A stretch of 64,000 nucleotides of DNA. Source: CAYUAI01 sp964442745. Its GTDB lineage: Bacteria; Pseudomonadota; Gammaproteobacteria; S012-40. How positions within the stretch are numbered: the first letter of the stretch is position 1; every line of letters begins with the position of its first letter. The stretch covers positions 1 through 64,000 of the forward strand of contig CAYUAI010000003.1 of the NCBI GenBank assembly GCA_964442745.1. The letters run 5' to 3'. The notes under the pieces are model-generated. The model had not been told where the DNA came from. It made no database searches and saw nothing but the letters and a program-made list of their open reading frames with translations. Made by a program: the position numbers and the translations under genes. Below are positions 38,301 through 47,052 of the stretch, one piece after another.

Positions 38301-38685
38301 AGAACGCGTTGTTGTTAATCCCATTTTACGTACCGGAAAAATAATTTTTGTTACCCTGATTCCGGACAGTCGCCAATGTGGTTTTGGTGGTACGGGTTGG
38401 TTAATGGAGCTGGATCCTATCGATGGCAGTCAGCTAAAATTTCCACCGTTTGATCTGGACGATAATGGAAGCTTTGATCTTATCGATACAAACAATGATG
38501 GAAAGGGTGACACACCACCCAGTGGTGTTATTTCCGAGGTTGGCATACTGACTACACCAGGCATATTGATGGGTAACGATATTGAATATAAATACAGTGT
38601 AGGGTCAAATGGCAGTATACAAAAAATAGGAGAAAACCCAGGTATAGGAAGTCGAGGACGGCAAGCATGGCGACAAATGAGATAA
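35374..38685 (+). CDS. pilY1: Pilus tip adhesin/assembly factor PilY1
   Basis: A 1103-residue secreted protein with a signal peptide (IGFALALFMQSITAA). The N-terminal half contains a von Willebrand A-like domain (NVMLLIDNSGSM at about 47-58, then FAILLTDGRPQSDRS), and the C-terminal half is the PilY1 beta-propeller (TPMVYLGANDGMLHGFDA, then AGVDVNGDHIVDVIYAGDLRGNLWKF). The DVNGDHIVD loop is the calcium site controlling pilus extension and retraction in Pseudomonas PilY1; a second DLDDNGSFDLIDTNNDGKGD loop near the C-terminus is EF-hand-like. The gene overlaps the next pilin gene by 19 bases. Confidence 0.95.
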   Translation: MKLKHTTLTPTIGFALALFMQSITAAPLSISDSPLEVSGAIEPNVMLLIDNSGSMSNIVPDTPYDPSVTYFTCGSASVVTSGSSIDIRITSAGAPYLKLGGSDQDWGVNSGTGPTGKSTRCFNPGESYMARLYGNSGGNPKSPSGYLRAQYTGNYLNWYFGSSPTNWGSGARKKPGTEQRIEIAKSASKSLIDIMSGVRVGLSSYNGQNGVKINEEMSPIIANRAAMKSSIDALSPSGSTPLAESLRDIGEYFTQGYSGNLTIHPGQSTSNGDLFNESEITKASFFARDGAYTFSPPPTPPIQAFCQKNFAILLTDGRPQSDRSMSSSLEDYDGDCLSANPACNSYDRKPSQGYESAGSDYLDDVAKALFEINLRPNLTDFNGNPVVNNIKTYTIGFTDDQVINDPLMQDTANNGGGIFITAENSEQLASAFNQAVGNVNNQISSAASAALNTGFITNSSKIYQPTFDSSVWRGDLSAVSIKSDGSLDPNENDPLASDNLPGPNNRVILTFDTTKKMAPPGLSIYGDGIPFRWSSLNAAQQTALNTAISGASDGNGSDRLSFLRGDSLNETVNGGIFRTRPLGKLGDFVHSSPVFVKNPPFRYPDNWGAGAPENNEMSNRTYSTFKSDYSSRTPMVYLGANDGMLHGFDAITLTEKLAYVPQAVFNNLSDLTDPNYNHKFYVDGSPTMGDVYFNNDWHTVLIGGLNNGGQGIYALDITSPATFSEANSDSIVLWEFRDENDADADSVMQYGLGKTYSQPAIMRMHNGKWAAVFGNGYNNTTADGYASSSGHAILYILDIETGEVIKKINTEVGSATTPNGLATPAGVDVNGDHIVDVIYAGDLRGNLWKFNVNDKNPVNWDINFSTGSVKTPLFSATDSLNNPQPITVRPDIGLAPSGPGVMVYFGTGLYLGSPDVTDSSPQAFYGIIDTNQPVSNRNNLISQTINVLSTANIRISSATQLATSNSGWYLDLPATGERVVVNPILRTGKIIFVTLIPDSRQCGFGGTGWLMELDPIDGSQLKFPPFDLDDNGSFDLIDTNNDGKGDTPPSGVISEVGILTTPGILMGNDIEYKYSVGSNGSIQKIGENPGIGSRGRQAWRQMR

Positions 38686-39137
38686 CAATTAAAAAGACTA
38701 AGACGGCAGCTCTTCACATAGTGAAGGGCTTTACTCTAATCGAGATAATGACGACTTTATTTGTCATCGCTATTCTAGCCTCAGTCGCCTACCCTTCTTA
38801 TCAGAATCAGGTTCTGAAATCAAAGCGATCAGAAGGTAAGGCGCTGCTGCTTGAAGTGATGCAATTACAGGAGCGGTTCAAAACGGAAAATGGTAGCTAT
38901 ACAGTAGATTTGACTCAACTTGGATTACCGGCGACCGGCATGCTGTCTGAACATAAATATTATACGGTAGTTGTCTCCGCAGCAACAGCAACATGCCCAA
39001 TCACTGACTGTATCATCTTAACAGGCAATGCCAGCGGCTCTAATAAAAACCATGGAAGTCTTCGTCTGCGCTCTGATGGTGACAAAAATTGGAAAAAAAA
39101 TGATGCCAGCTGGCAACAAGGATGGCCAGATTCCTGA
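38667..39137 (+). CDS. pilE: PilE-like minor pilin (first copy)
   Basis: A 156-residue type IV pilin. The leader ends KG|FTLIEIMTTLFVIAILASVAYPSYQNQVLKSKRSEGKALLLEVMQLQERF, a PilE pattern, and a Cys pair (CPITDC) could form the D-loop. The leader of about 20 residues is long. It begins within the end of pilY1 with GAGGA at a good distance, so translation is coupled. It probably completes the minor pilin set as the adaptor to the major pilin. Confidence 0.9.
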   Translation: MATNEITIKKTKTAALHIVKGFTLIEIMTTLFVIAILASVAYPSYQNQVLKSKRSEGKALLLEVMQLQERFKTENGSYTVDLTQLGLPATGMLSEHKYYTVVVSAATATCPITDCIILTGNASGSNKNHGSLRLRSDGDKNWKKNDASWQQGWPDS

Positions 39138-39189
39138 TGATATGGAATATCGATTGTTTTAGGGTTTATGTTGTGATAAAGGAATAAAC

Positions 39190-39612
39190 ATGCACTTAAA
39201 AAATCATTCAGGTTTTACACTTATAGAGACAATGATTGCAATAGCCATCGTCTCTATCCTTGTAGTGATTATCTACCCCTCCTATCAGGAAAGTCTTTTG
39301 AAAACCCGACGGGCTGATGCCAAGGAGTCCCTCGTTGAACTTCGACAGTATATGGAAAGTTATTATGCATTAAACAACCGTTATGATCAGGATCAAGCGG
39401 GAACCACCATTTCGTTACCTTTCACCCAAACCCCAAAAGATGGATCAAAGAAATATTACGATTTAGCTTTTCAGGGAGGCGCTCCAGGTAGAAACACATT
39501 TGCTTTAACTGCAACACCGGTATCTAATGATACAAAGTGCACAAAGCTATTAATTGACCAGTTTGGTCGTCGCACGTATACGGGCAACGGTTCAAAGAAA
39601 GACTGTTGGTAA
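39190..39612 (+). CDS. pilE2: PilE-like pilin (second copy)
   Basis: A 140-residue type IV pilin with a short leader (MHLKNHSG|FTLIETMIAIAIVSILVVIIYPSYQESLLKTRRADAKESLVELRQYMESYY). AAGGA lies eight bases upstream. The C-terminal Cys pair (TKCTKL...KKDCW) brackets a small D-region. It is distinct from the preceding copy, not a recent duplicate. Whether it is a second adaptor or replaces FimA/PilA-type subunits cannot be told; no major pilin gene or pilus motor gene is in the window. Confidence 0.9.
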   Translation: MHLKNHSGFTLIETMIAIAIVSILVVIIYPSYQESLLKTRRADAKESLVELRQYMESYYALNNRYDQDQAGTTISLPFTQTPKDGSKKYYDLAFQGGAPGRNTFALTATPVSNDTKCTKLLIDQFGRRTYTGNGSKKDCW

Positions 39613-39838
39613 GCTAATGTGTACTCATCCCTTATTATTGTATTCATGGACTATAATGAGCGTAGACTTTTATTCGTACCCATTCAGCTCATGCGAAAAC
39701 AGATAATCTACGAAGCTTAATATTTTCCCGTAACCTCAGAAAAGTCTACCACAATACCAATAGGCTCACAGCTTTCGTTTATTCATAGCTGTACCACTTG
39801 CGTTTTAGACTGAATAATTGTGATTTTTACAGACTGTA

Positions 39839-42760
39839 ATGGCTATGTTAAACAATACTATCAAATGCTACCCAATACCATTTATTATTATTTTAATTCT
39901 CAGCATTTTATACTTTGCTGGCTGTAGCAAAAAATCAAATGACAATATTGACGATAACAATGAAAAAACGCTTCATTTTTTACAAATATCTCCACCCCAG
40001 CAAACATTAGCCAACGGCACAAAAAACACCTTAACCGCCACTGCCATTTATGACGATGACAGCAAAGAAGATGTCACTCATCAAGTGTTATGGTCTAGCG
40101 AAAACATTGAAATACTCACCGTCAGCAACGACCCCGTCTCCCCCGGTCTTATTAGTAGTCAAAACCAAGGCACAACAAATATCACCGCCCACTTTAATAA
40201 TATCAGTGCAACAACTAGCGCAACAATTACCGCCGCCACTCTTAATCAAATTGAAATCTCACCATTAAATCCTGTATTACCACTAAGCATGGAAATGAAA
40301 ATACAAGCTTGGGGCATCTATTCCGATGGATCAAAATACAATATCACTCAAGAAGTACTCTGGGCGATCCAAGATACCAGTATTGCCACCAATAACTCCA
40401 ACGTGATAACCCCAATCAAAGCGGGCACAACAAATATCAGTGTACAAATTGATAACAAAATCGCACATACATTAATCACTGTCACTCAAGCTCAACTCTC
40501 TTCGATCACCATCACGACAGAAGTCAATAAAATTGCCAGTGGCCAAGATTTAGCACTAACTGCGATTGGTTTATTCAACGATAATACAAATCAGAATATC
40601 ACATCACAAGTTACTTGGCAGTCATCAAATACACAAGTCATATTCGTCAGCAATCATCCTGGAAATATTGGTATTATTAAAGGGTTGCAAGCTGGAGAAA
40701 CATCAATTACCGCAACGATGTCAGGACTCACCGGCGAACTTGTCATGCAAGTCAGTAACGCCGTGCTTAAACGTATCGATATCAGCTCACCACAACAGGA
40801 TATCCCTACAGACAATCAAACCCAGCTAAGGGCAGTCGGTTACTACAGTGATGAAACCAGCCAAGACCTTACCCAACACGTCACATGGAAAAGCAGTACT
40901 CCAACAGTTATCCAAATAGATAATTCTTTAAAAAACTCGGGGCTTGCCCGCAGCTTCAACAGTGGACAAAGTCGCATTGATGCAACTTATCAAGGCATTA
41001 CAACCAGCATTCAACTTAACGTAACCAGCGCTAGTTTAGCGAAAATCGAAATTACTTCTGCTAATACGCAGATACCATTAGGCAGTTTCATTCAATTTTT
41101 TGCTACCGGCATTTACAGTAATGGTTCAACCAAAAATATCACTCGTGATGTTGCCTGGTATTCCTTTAATTCTGATATTTTACAGATTCAAAATACGGAT
41201 AATTCCACTGGATTAGCAAAATCAAAAACCGCAGGTGATACCATCATTAGCGCTGCATTGGGAGATATAACTGACTCAATATCCGTAAAAGTTAACAAAG
41301 CAATATTAAATGGTATCGACATTAAGTCGCTAACCACAACCATTGGCAAAAGCACCAATCTCATCTTGACCGCATTCGCCAATTATTCCGATGGCAGTGT
41401 GTTAGATATTTCTAATCATGCCTCATGGACATCATCCAATCAAGCTGTACTATCATTTCTGGAAAATCAAAACGAAAATGGTAAACTCATTGCAAAATCG
41501 AGAGGAACCAGTACCGTATCCGCTAGCTGGAATGACAAAACAGGTACCAGTATTATCAGCGTACATGACATTGATTTGGAAACGATACAGATTATCTTGG
41601 ATAGTACCCTCATCGCCAATGGTACCCATGCACTTGTTATCGCCATCGGCAATTACACCGATGGCAGCCAGCAAGACCTAACCAATCAAGTCAACTGGCA
41701 GTCGCTAGACAATAGTATACTTAGCATCTCCGCCAGCCCAGCAAACAATATGATAGTTGCCAATGCTCACGCTCTGGGCTCAACCTCATTGATAGCTAGC
41801 TTGGCTGATATTTCAATGAGTATTGATATTAACGTTACAGACAGTATCTTAGAGCGTCTGGTTATCATGCCTAACAATCCGAGCCCCACACTTGGAGAAA
41901 CCTTCCAATTACAAGCCATCGGATACTTCTCTGACGACACCCAGCAAAACCTAACCGATCAAGTCATTTGGTCGATTTCTGATACAAGCATTGCCACCAT
42001 TAGCAACGCGGATGGTAATCAAGGTTTGTTAAGCACCTTAAGCCTGGGTGCGGTTGACCTTAAAGTACGGCTCTCTGATATCAGCACATCGGTAATATTG
42101 CCAATCATTGATGATCCATCTAAACCCGTATCGATTTCCATATCAGCCAGTCCCAATGTAATATTTAACGATAATCAAGATCAAACACAAATCACCATCA
42201 ATCTCAAAGCCGCCAATAGCCAGTCACAAGTAATCGATGGTACAGAAATTTTATTAGAAGTCATTCAAGGCGAAGCCAGCTTGAGTGAAACTACATTAAC
42301 CATCAGTCAGGGAAAAACCAGTTTCATGCTCAGCAGCAGTCATGAAGGTTTAGTCACTGTCAAAGCTACGGTTAAGGCAACAAACATCAGTAACGATATA
42401 TCTGTTTTTTCCACCAGTCAATTGGCTAATGTGATACGCAAAGGTGCCTTTGCCATCGGTCAAGTTATCAATGGTAACTTAGCGGCTGACACAATATTTG
42501 GTTATTACATCATTAATCTTTCTAACCGGCCATTCACACTCGATACATCCATAATCGCTAATGAGCAACGAATATTAGAAATCATTACTGACGCTGAATC
42601 ACTCAACGACCATCAACTCAATCCTAGAGATATGGCGGGTATTATTTTTGTTACAGATACCGAACGTCCCAATAAATATGCAGCCGCCTTTCAATTGACT
42701 GACATCGCTACTAGCCAACCGTTTTTCATCGAGATTAACCTTACCATTGATGCTCAATGA
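39839..42760 (+). CDS. Lipoprotein with eight Big_2-like Ig repeats
   Basis: A 973-residue predicted lipoprotein: the N-terminal hydrophobic stretch FIIILILSILYFAGC contains a lipobox (YFAGC). Then come eight repeats of about 90 residues of bacterial Ig-like group 2 type, each with a core like LTA.G.Y.D.S..D.T..V.WSSS and ..G.T.I.A....I, followed by a Big_1-like domain (about 760-850) and a unique C-terminal 120 residues. Such repeats are stalk-like and are used in surface adhesins. It starts 226 bases after the pilin operon on the same strand; it may be its own transcript. No ribosome binding site is clear at 39839 or at the in-frame ATG 39845. Confidence 0.87.
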   Translation: MAMLNNTIKCYPIPFIIILILSILYFAGCSKKSNDNIDDNNEKTLHFLQISPPQQTLANGTKNTLTATAIYDDDSKEDVTHQVLWSSENIEILTVSNDPVSPGLISSQNQGTTNITAHFNNISATTSATITAATLNQIEISPLNPVLPLSMEMKIQAWGIYSDGSKYNITQEVLWAIQDTSIATNNSNVITPIKAGTTNISVQIDNKIAHTLITVTQAQLSSITITTEVNKIASGQDLALTAIGLFNDNTNQNITSQVTWQSSNTQVIFVSNHPGNIGIIKGLQAGETSITATMSGLTGELVMQVSNAVLKRIDISSPQQDIPTDNQTQLRAVGYYSDETSQDLTQHVTWKSSTPTVIQIDNSLKNSGLARSFNSGQSRIDATYQGITTSIQLNVTSASLAKIEITSANTQIPLGSFIQFFATGIYSNGSTKNITRDVAWYSFNSDILQIQNTDNSTGLAKSKTAGDTIISAALGDITDSISVKVNKAILNGIDIKSLTTTIGKSTNLILTAFANYSDGSVLDISNHASWTSSNQAVLSFLENQNENGKLIAKSRGTSTVSASWNDKTGTSIISVHDIDLETIQIILDSTLIANGTHALVIAIGNYTDGSQQDLTNQVNWQSLDNSILSISASPANNMIVANAHALGSTSLIASLADISMSIDINVTDSILERLVIMPNNPSPTLGETFQLQAIGYFSDDTQQNLTDQVIWSISDTSIATISNADGNQGLLSTLSLGAVDLKVRLSDISTSVILPIIDDPSKPVSISISASPNVIFNDNQDQTQITINLKAANSQSQVIDGTEILLEVIQGEASLSETTLTISQGKTSFMLSSSHEGLVTVKATVKATNISNDISVFSTSQLANVIRKGAFAIGQVINGNLAADTIFGYYIINLSNRPFTLDTSIIANEQRILEIITDAESLNDHQLNPRDMAGIIFVTDTERPNKYAAAFQLTDIATSQPFFIEINLTIDAQ

Positions 42761-42804
42761 AGCCTCAGTGCATGCACCAATTTCCTTAACTTAAAGCTAG
42801 CATC

Positions 42805-42834
42805 TAGATGGGCAGAACGAAGCGAAACCCATCT
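42805..42834. repeat. REP-like palindrome
   Basis: Imperfect palindrome AGATGGG...CCCATCT with the inner part CAGAACGAAGCGAAA, the layout of short REP-type elements of gammaproteobacteria. It lies 45 bases after the Big_2 lipoprotein stop. Only this one copy was noticed in the window. Confidence 0.45.
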
Positions 42835-42908
42835 TAGGAGTAGTCACACATTAGATACTAGCTGCCAGATTTATATCTATCCACTAAAAGCCACGATAAA
42901 TATCGCAG

Positions 42909-43193
42909 CTAACAAAAGCAATAACGATCACACCCTAAGTGCACCACTTGATCCTTGTGAAAACTGAGCAATTGCTGGTTAGCAGCATTGCATTGCTGAC
43001 TACCAGAAGCCGCTAACTCAGCATGTACCTTTCCGGTTAACTCATCCCCCTTAGCGGTGACGATTTCTACCCAACAATAACCGTTATCGCCACTCGATAC
43101 CGCAGCAAAACAGCCTTCACCTAACGTGTTCAGTTGAGCTTGAGTTGGCGAAGGGAACACCTCCAGTTTTTCGATAGTTTCCATAATGGCCAC
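42909..43193 (-). CDS. Conserved-looking small cysteine-containing protein, unknown
   Basis: A 94-residue protein that I do not recognise. It reads GTG at 43193 as the first possible start; the ATG at 43184 (METIEKLEVFPSPTQAQLN) is an equally likely start. The sequence is protein-like and compact, with a WVEIVTAKGDELTGKVHAEL beta segment, and a C-terminal run with Cys residues (LGCDRYCFC), which could bind metal or be redox active. It is convergent with the Big_2 lipoprotein and about 290 bases from hemN. Cytoplasmic location is likely, as there is no signal peptide. Confidence 0.6.
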   Translation of the reverse strand: MAIMETIEKLEVFPSPTQAQLNTLGEGCFAAVSSGDNGYCWVEIVTAKGDELTGKVHAELAASGSQQCNAANQQLLSFHKDQVVHLGCDRYCFC

Positions 43194-43487
43194 TCATACT
43201 ATTTATTGGCTGTACCCCGAAGAATACAAACCTGTTTTAGCCTTAGCTTTCATATGATCTATTTTTATACTATACTTTATAGAGAAACAAAGACGATTAG
43301 GCTATTGCTGGCACTGTTTTATATCTCAGTATAAATTTAAACTTTCAATCCGTGGATTGTTCACCTTGGATAAGAAACAATAGATTCATCAATCATCTGA
43401 TAAGTTTATTGGTCTCGTCTCTCACAAAAATCAAAATTCATATTGAGGTCATTTTTAACTAACACCATTTGCTATAGATATTCATCG

Positions 43488-44888
43488 CTAAATCACTTTT
43501 GAAAACCGCTGTCCGGTATCATGCCGTAAATACCTGTCGAACACCATACACACATTTCTTATTAATAACCAACCTACCGGCATTACTTTTATTTCATTAT
43601 TTTTTATCGTTAATAGGCCATCGCTTTCCATACTCATCAACTCATTAATTTCTTCTGCAAAGTATTCAGAAAACTGAATGTTATATTTTTTTTCAATACT
43701 TGCCACATCCAGCCGATAATGGCATATCAACTGGCTAATCACTTCCCGTCGCAATATATCATCCGCCGAGAGCTCAATACCGCGATAGACCGGAATATGC
43801 CCACTATCAATTAATTCATAATACGCATCAAGAGTTTTTACATTTTGGCTATAAGTATTACCTACTTGACCAATCGATGTAATCCCCATGGCAACGAGAT
43901 CACAACCCGCATGGGTTGAGTAACCCTGAAAATTTCGATACAACGATCCACTTTGTTGAGCCATCGCTAATTCATCGCTTGGCTTAGCAAAATGATCCAT
44001 CCCTATATATACATATCCCGCTTGAATTAATTGCTCGATAGTATTGCGAAGAATTTCTAGTTTTTCAATCGGTTTAGGTAAATCCGCTTCATTAATACGC
44101 CGCTGCGGTTTAAACATCTCCGGTAAATGCGCATAATTAAATACTGAGACTCTATCAGGTGATACTTCAATAATCTTATTGACTGTCGCCCTAAAACTTT
44201 CGGTCGTTTGATGAGGCAAACCATAGATCAAATCGACACTAATCGACTTGAAATTATTCGCCCGAGCCGCCGCAATAGCTGTCAGCGTTTGTTCTTCTGG
44301 TTGGATCCGGTTGACTGCTCTTTGCACCTCGGGATCAAAATCTTGCACCCCCAGGCTGAGCCGATTGAAACCTAGCTCGCGTAACAAGCTAATGGTTTCA
44401 TGAGTCACTTCACGCGGATCAATTTCGATGGAGTATTCGCCGCTGTCATCATCGTGCAATTGGAAATGCTGCCGGGTGATAGCCATGAGTTCACGCATTT
44501 CATGATGACTGATAAACGTCGGTGTCCCCCCACCCCAATGTAACTGATTCACCATGCGATGGTGATCAAACAATGCGGCCTGCATGGCAATTTCGCGATG
44601 CAAGCGTGCTAAATAGGATGCTGCTTTCGATCGGTCTTTAGTCACCACTTTATTGCAACCGCAATAAAAACAAACGGTATTGCAAAAAGGAAGATGAAAA
44701 TATAACGAGATCGGAGATTTTTTTGTTCGATGTAATTCATCGCTTGTTATCTTCTGTGCAACCGTACGATACTGCGACTCAGCAAACCCTTGATGAAATT
44801 GCACGGCTGTAGGATATGACGTATATCGCGGACCCGACTTGTCATACCGGGAAATCAGCTCTCTATCAAATAATGTGTTTAAATCCAC
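43488..44888 (-). CDS. hemN: Oxygen-independent coproporphyrinogen III dehydrogenase HemN
   Basis: A 466-residue radical SAM enzyme that converts coproporphyrinogen III to protoporphyrinogen IX without oxygen in haem synthesis. The iron-sulfur motif is C69-x3-C73-x2-C76 followed by G-C (CNTVCFYCGCNK), with the downstream LHWGGGTPTF motif and the HemN C-terminal domain (FQGYSTHAGCDLVAMGITSIG). The size fits E. coli HemN (457). The start is GTG at 44888 with AAGGG nine bases upstream. I looked for an FNR/Anr box upstream and found only poor matches. Confidence 0.96.
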   Translation of the reverse strand: MDLNTLFDRELISRYDKSGPRYTSYPTAVQFHQGFAESQYRTVAQKITSDELHRTKKSPISLYFHLPFCNTVCFYCGCNKVVTKDRSKAASYLARLHREIAMQAALFDHHRMVNQLHWGGGTPTFISHHEMRELMAITRQHFQLHDDDSGEYSIEIDPREVTHETISLLRELGFNRLSLGVQDFDPEVQRAVNRIQPEEQTLTAIAAARANNFKSISVDLIYGLPHQTTESFRATVNKIIEVSPDRVSVFNYAHLPEMFKPQRRINEADLPKPIEKLEILRNTIEQLIQAGYVYIGMDHFAKPSDELAMAQQSGSLYRNFQGYSTHAGCDLVAMGITSIGQVGNTYSQNVKTLDAYYELIDSGHIPVYRGIELSADDILRREVISQLICHYRLDVASIEKKYNIQFSEYFAEEINELMSMESDGLLTIKNNEIKVMPVGWLLIRNVCMVFDRYLRHDTGQRFSKVI

Positions 44889-45278
44889 CGTACAATGCCC
44901 TTAAAAATAAATCCTATAAATAAACTAAGCTTACTTAATGTTCTGCTAATTAATAACACTAGCTGTTGCCAAATGCAATCCCTTTAATTTTATTTTCTTA
45001 CGCAAAATCACTGAACAATCGGCTAGCCCATTGTTTCTGCTAGCCAAAAACTCAGGCTAGCAGACTCATTTATCGTTCACATGCATATGCCAATGATAAA
45101 TGATGCTTTAGCATAGCAAATAGCCACCACCGAAAAATCATTTTTTTTGGTTTATTATCAATAAGATAATCATACACCCTAACAAAGTCACAGGTTCAAA
45201 ACTCATCTGTTTTCTGCTCAAACGCATCGGCATGAATCATGCTGCTTTCTGATTATCTAAATCAACCAAAGGCAAATC
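44889..45278. other. Divergent intergenic region, hemN / unknown gene
   Basis: About 390 AT-rich bases holding both promoters. It contains a perfect nine-base inverted repeat at 45037-45063 (CTGCTAGCC, nine-base loop, GGCTAGCAG). No FNR-type TTGATnnnnATCAA site was found. No coding sequence is supported. Confidence 0.45.
45037..45063. repeat. Inverted repeat in the hemN upstream region
   Basis: Perfect nine-base arms, nine-base loop, about 150 bases upstream of hemN and 215 upstream of the divergent gene. Could be an operator or a hairpin in a leader RNA; no T-tract. Confidence 0.45.
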
Positions 45279-45698
45279 ATGAATATCACACAAGATTCCG
45301 TCCGCTATGAAGAACAACCGGCAATCATTTTTTTCGAATATTACGTATTAGATGTCATCGGATATCTACCCAAAGAAAAACAACAAAAAATAGCATCACT
45401 CAATCTACCGCAATTATTTAATGTGGATGCCGATAGCTGGCAAAATACAATAAGAAAAGCCTTATATTTATCAGACACGCTGGATATTGCCATTTTAGAT
45501 AATTGGATAGATACCTGGGAACAAACAAACCCGCCAAAGCCGGCCACATTTGCGTTAGATTTTACCGATCGCTATTTTGCCAAAAATAGCATTATTGATG
45601 TGTGGACCGATGAGCAATTGCAAACGGCCGTGGCACGAATTCAACGTTATTTAGCTGTCAGCCAAGAACAAGAGCAACAACAAGAAGCCGTTGCATAA
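45279..45698 (+). CDS. Hypothetical 139-residue protein
   Basis: Unrecognised. The start has AAAGG about seven bases upstream (AAAGGCAAATC before ATG). The protein is acidic and mostly helical by eye (EQPAIIFFEYYVLDVIGYLPKE, then VWTDEQLQTAVARIQRYLAV), ending in a Q/E-rich tail. No signal peptide or membrane segment. It is divergent from hemN and convergent with rnd. A role is not deducible. Confidence 0.65.
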   Translation: MNITQDSVRYEEQPAIIFFEYYVLDVIGYLPKEKQQKIASLNLPQLFNVDADSWQNTIRKALYLSDTLDIAILDNWIDTWEQTNPPKPATFALDFTDRYFAKNSIIDVWTDEQLQTAVARIQRYLAVSQEQEQQQEAVA

Positions 45699-45732
45699 AT
45701 TCGGTTCAAATAAAAATCCACAGCTAAGTCTT

Positions 45733-45769
45733 AGTGAGCAATGATTTTAAAATAAAATTATCGCTCACT
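45733..45769. terminator. Bidirectional terminator between the hypothetical gene and rnd
   Basis: Arms AGTGAGC and GCTCACT with an A/T-rich, partly paired centre (ATGATTTTA against AAAATTAT) give a long hairpin with A/T tracts inside. It sits between convergent stops; the right arm overlaps the rnd stop codon. Confidence 0.55.
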
Positions 45770-46925
45770 GAGGCTCAACAATCAGTACTTGATCTCTTAT
45801 CGTTAAATTTGCCTGTCCATTTAATATTGTCAGCAAATCTCCGCCAATCATTTGATAGCGCCAACCGTGTAAGACCTCCAGGTCATGATTGCCTGATACT
45901 AATTTTTCGAGTTCTTTACGCGACGACAATACAGTCGGGTTTAGCGAGTTCTGTAGCCCACGCAAGCGAACCACCGCCATCAACGCATCAACAATCGCAT
46001 TTTGCATGGGCGAAAGAGAAACCGGTCTTATATTGTCAGTCAATGGAATCGGCGCCATTTTTCCGGCCTGCTGAACAATAACAATAATTTGGTCACCTAG
46101 TTTCTGGACAGCTTTTTCTGTCATACTCCGAATGCGTCTCAGCTCTTCAAGGTCGTGCGGATTCAATTTAGCAATATCGATAATAACATCATCTTTTAAA
46201 ATCCAGCTCCTTGGCCGATTATGTTTTTTAGCAAACACTTCGCGCCACTCGGCAAGTTGTTGCACAATGGAAAGCCGTTGTTCACTTAATTTATCTAACC
46301 CCTTAAGGCGCTGCCAGGCAGTATTGGGAATATTGTTATACAACACAGGGTCTGTTAGATACTCAAAATCAGCACTCAACCAATCAAGCCGTCCTAACTG
46401 TGACAATTTACTGTTAATTTCTTGATAAAGATCCATCAAATAAATCACATCATCGGCGGCATATTGCAGTTGTGCGGCAGATAATGGCCGTCGACTCCAG
46501 TCGGTGCGCGTATAAGATTTACTAAGCCGCTTATGCAAAACTTCATGGACTAAATTAGCATAACTAATTTGATCGGCATAACCCAATAATGGCGCGGCAA
46601 TTTGAGTATCGAAAATAGGTTTCAAAGATTGATTGGTTAAGTGATAAAATATCTCTAAGTCTTGCCTCGCCGCATGAAAAACCTTTACCACACTCTCTTG
46701 ATAAAGCCAATCAAGCAGCGGTGTCATATCACGCATTGTAATAGCGTCCACACAGGCAACGATTTCCGGTGTAGCCACTTGCAAAAGACACAATTGCGGA
46801 TAATAGGTTTTTTCGCGTAAAAATTCGGTATCTAACGCCACCCAATCGCTACCCTGCAGACGATCACACAAATGCTTAAGTGCCTCATCTGAATCTACAT
46901 ACATAATATTTTTATTGACAATCAT
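45765..46925 (-). CDS. rnd: Ribonuclease D
   Basis: A 386-residue DEDD-family 3'-5' exonuclease that trims tRNA and other small RNA 3' ends. Motif Exo I is LDTEFLREKTYYPQLCLLQ (D32, E34), Exo II is FHAARQDLEIF, and Exo III is YAADDVIYLMDLY; the HRDC domain lies at about 215-295 (FAKKHNRPRSWILKDDVIIDIAK). The size fits RNase D (375 in E. coli). The ATG at 46904 is an alternative start. It is divergent from the ABC-F gene, with which it shares about 130 bases of promoter region. Confidence 0.95.
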   Translation of the reverse strand: MIVNKNIMYVDSDEALKHLCDRLQGSDWVALDTEFLREKTYYPQLCLLQVATPEIVACVDAITMRDMTPLLDWLYQESVVKVFHAARQDLEIFYHLTNQSLKPIFDTQIAAPLLGYADQISYANLVHEVLHKRLSKSYTRTDWSRRPLSAAQLQYAADDVIYLMDLYQEINSKLSQLGRLDWLSADFEYLTDPVLYNNIPNTAWQRLKGLDKLSEQRLSIVQQLAEWREVFAKKHNRPRSWILKDDVIIDIAKLNPHDLEELRRIRSMTEKAVQKLGDQIIVIVQQAGKMAPIPLTDNIRPVSLSPMQNAIVDALMAVVRLRGLQNSLNPTVLSSRKELEKLVSGNHDLEVLHGWRYQMIGGDLLTILNGQANLTIRDQVLIVEPQ

Positions 46926-47052
46926 TATAAATACATTGTTCGAATATGATAAAACTAGGCATGGATCCCATCACCTCGCATTTTTAACGACTGAAATTGT
47001 GCGCTATAGTATTAACCACCAACATTGGCCAAACAGATCACTGATTAAACAT

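Noticed and set aside
39662..39749. 10-base inverted repeat (GTAGACTTTT / AAAAGTCTAC) before the Big_2 gene
   Set aside because: Arms are 68 bases apart with no coding trace between them; it may be chance or a worn element.
44889..45000. FNR/Anr box upstream of hemN
   Set aside because: No TTGATnnnnATCAA-like site; the best candidates differ at several key positions.
45734..46081. 115-residue plus-strand open frame over rnd
   Set aside because: It is antisense to the rnd C-terminal coding region, which is clear from the RNase D motifs and HRDC domain.
46915..47052. In-frame extension of the ABC-F gene
   Set aside because: It overlaps the rnd start and adds residues that do not fit the family; homology begins at 47053.
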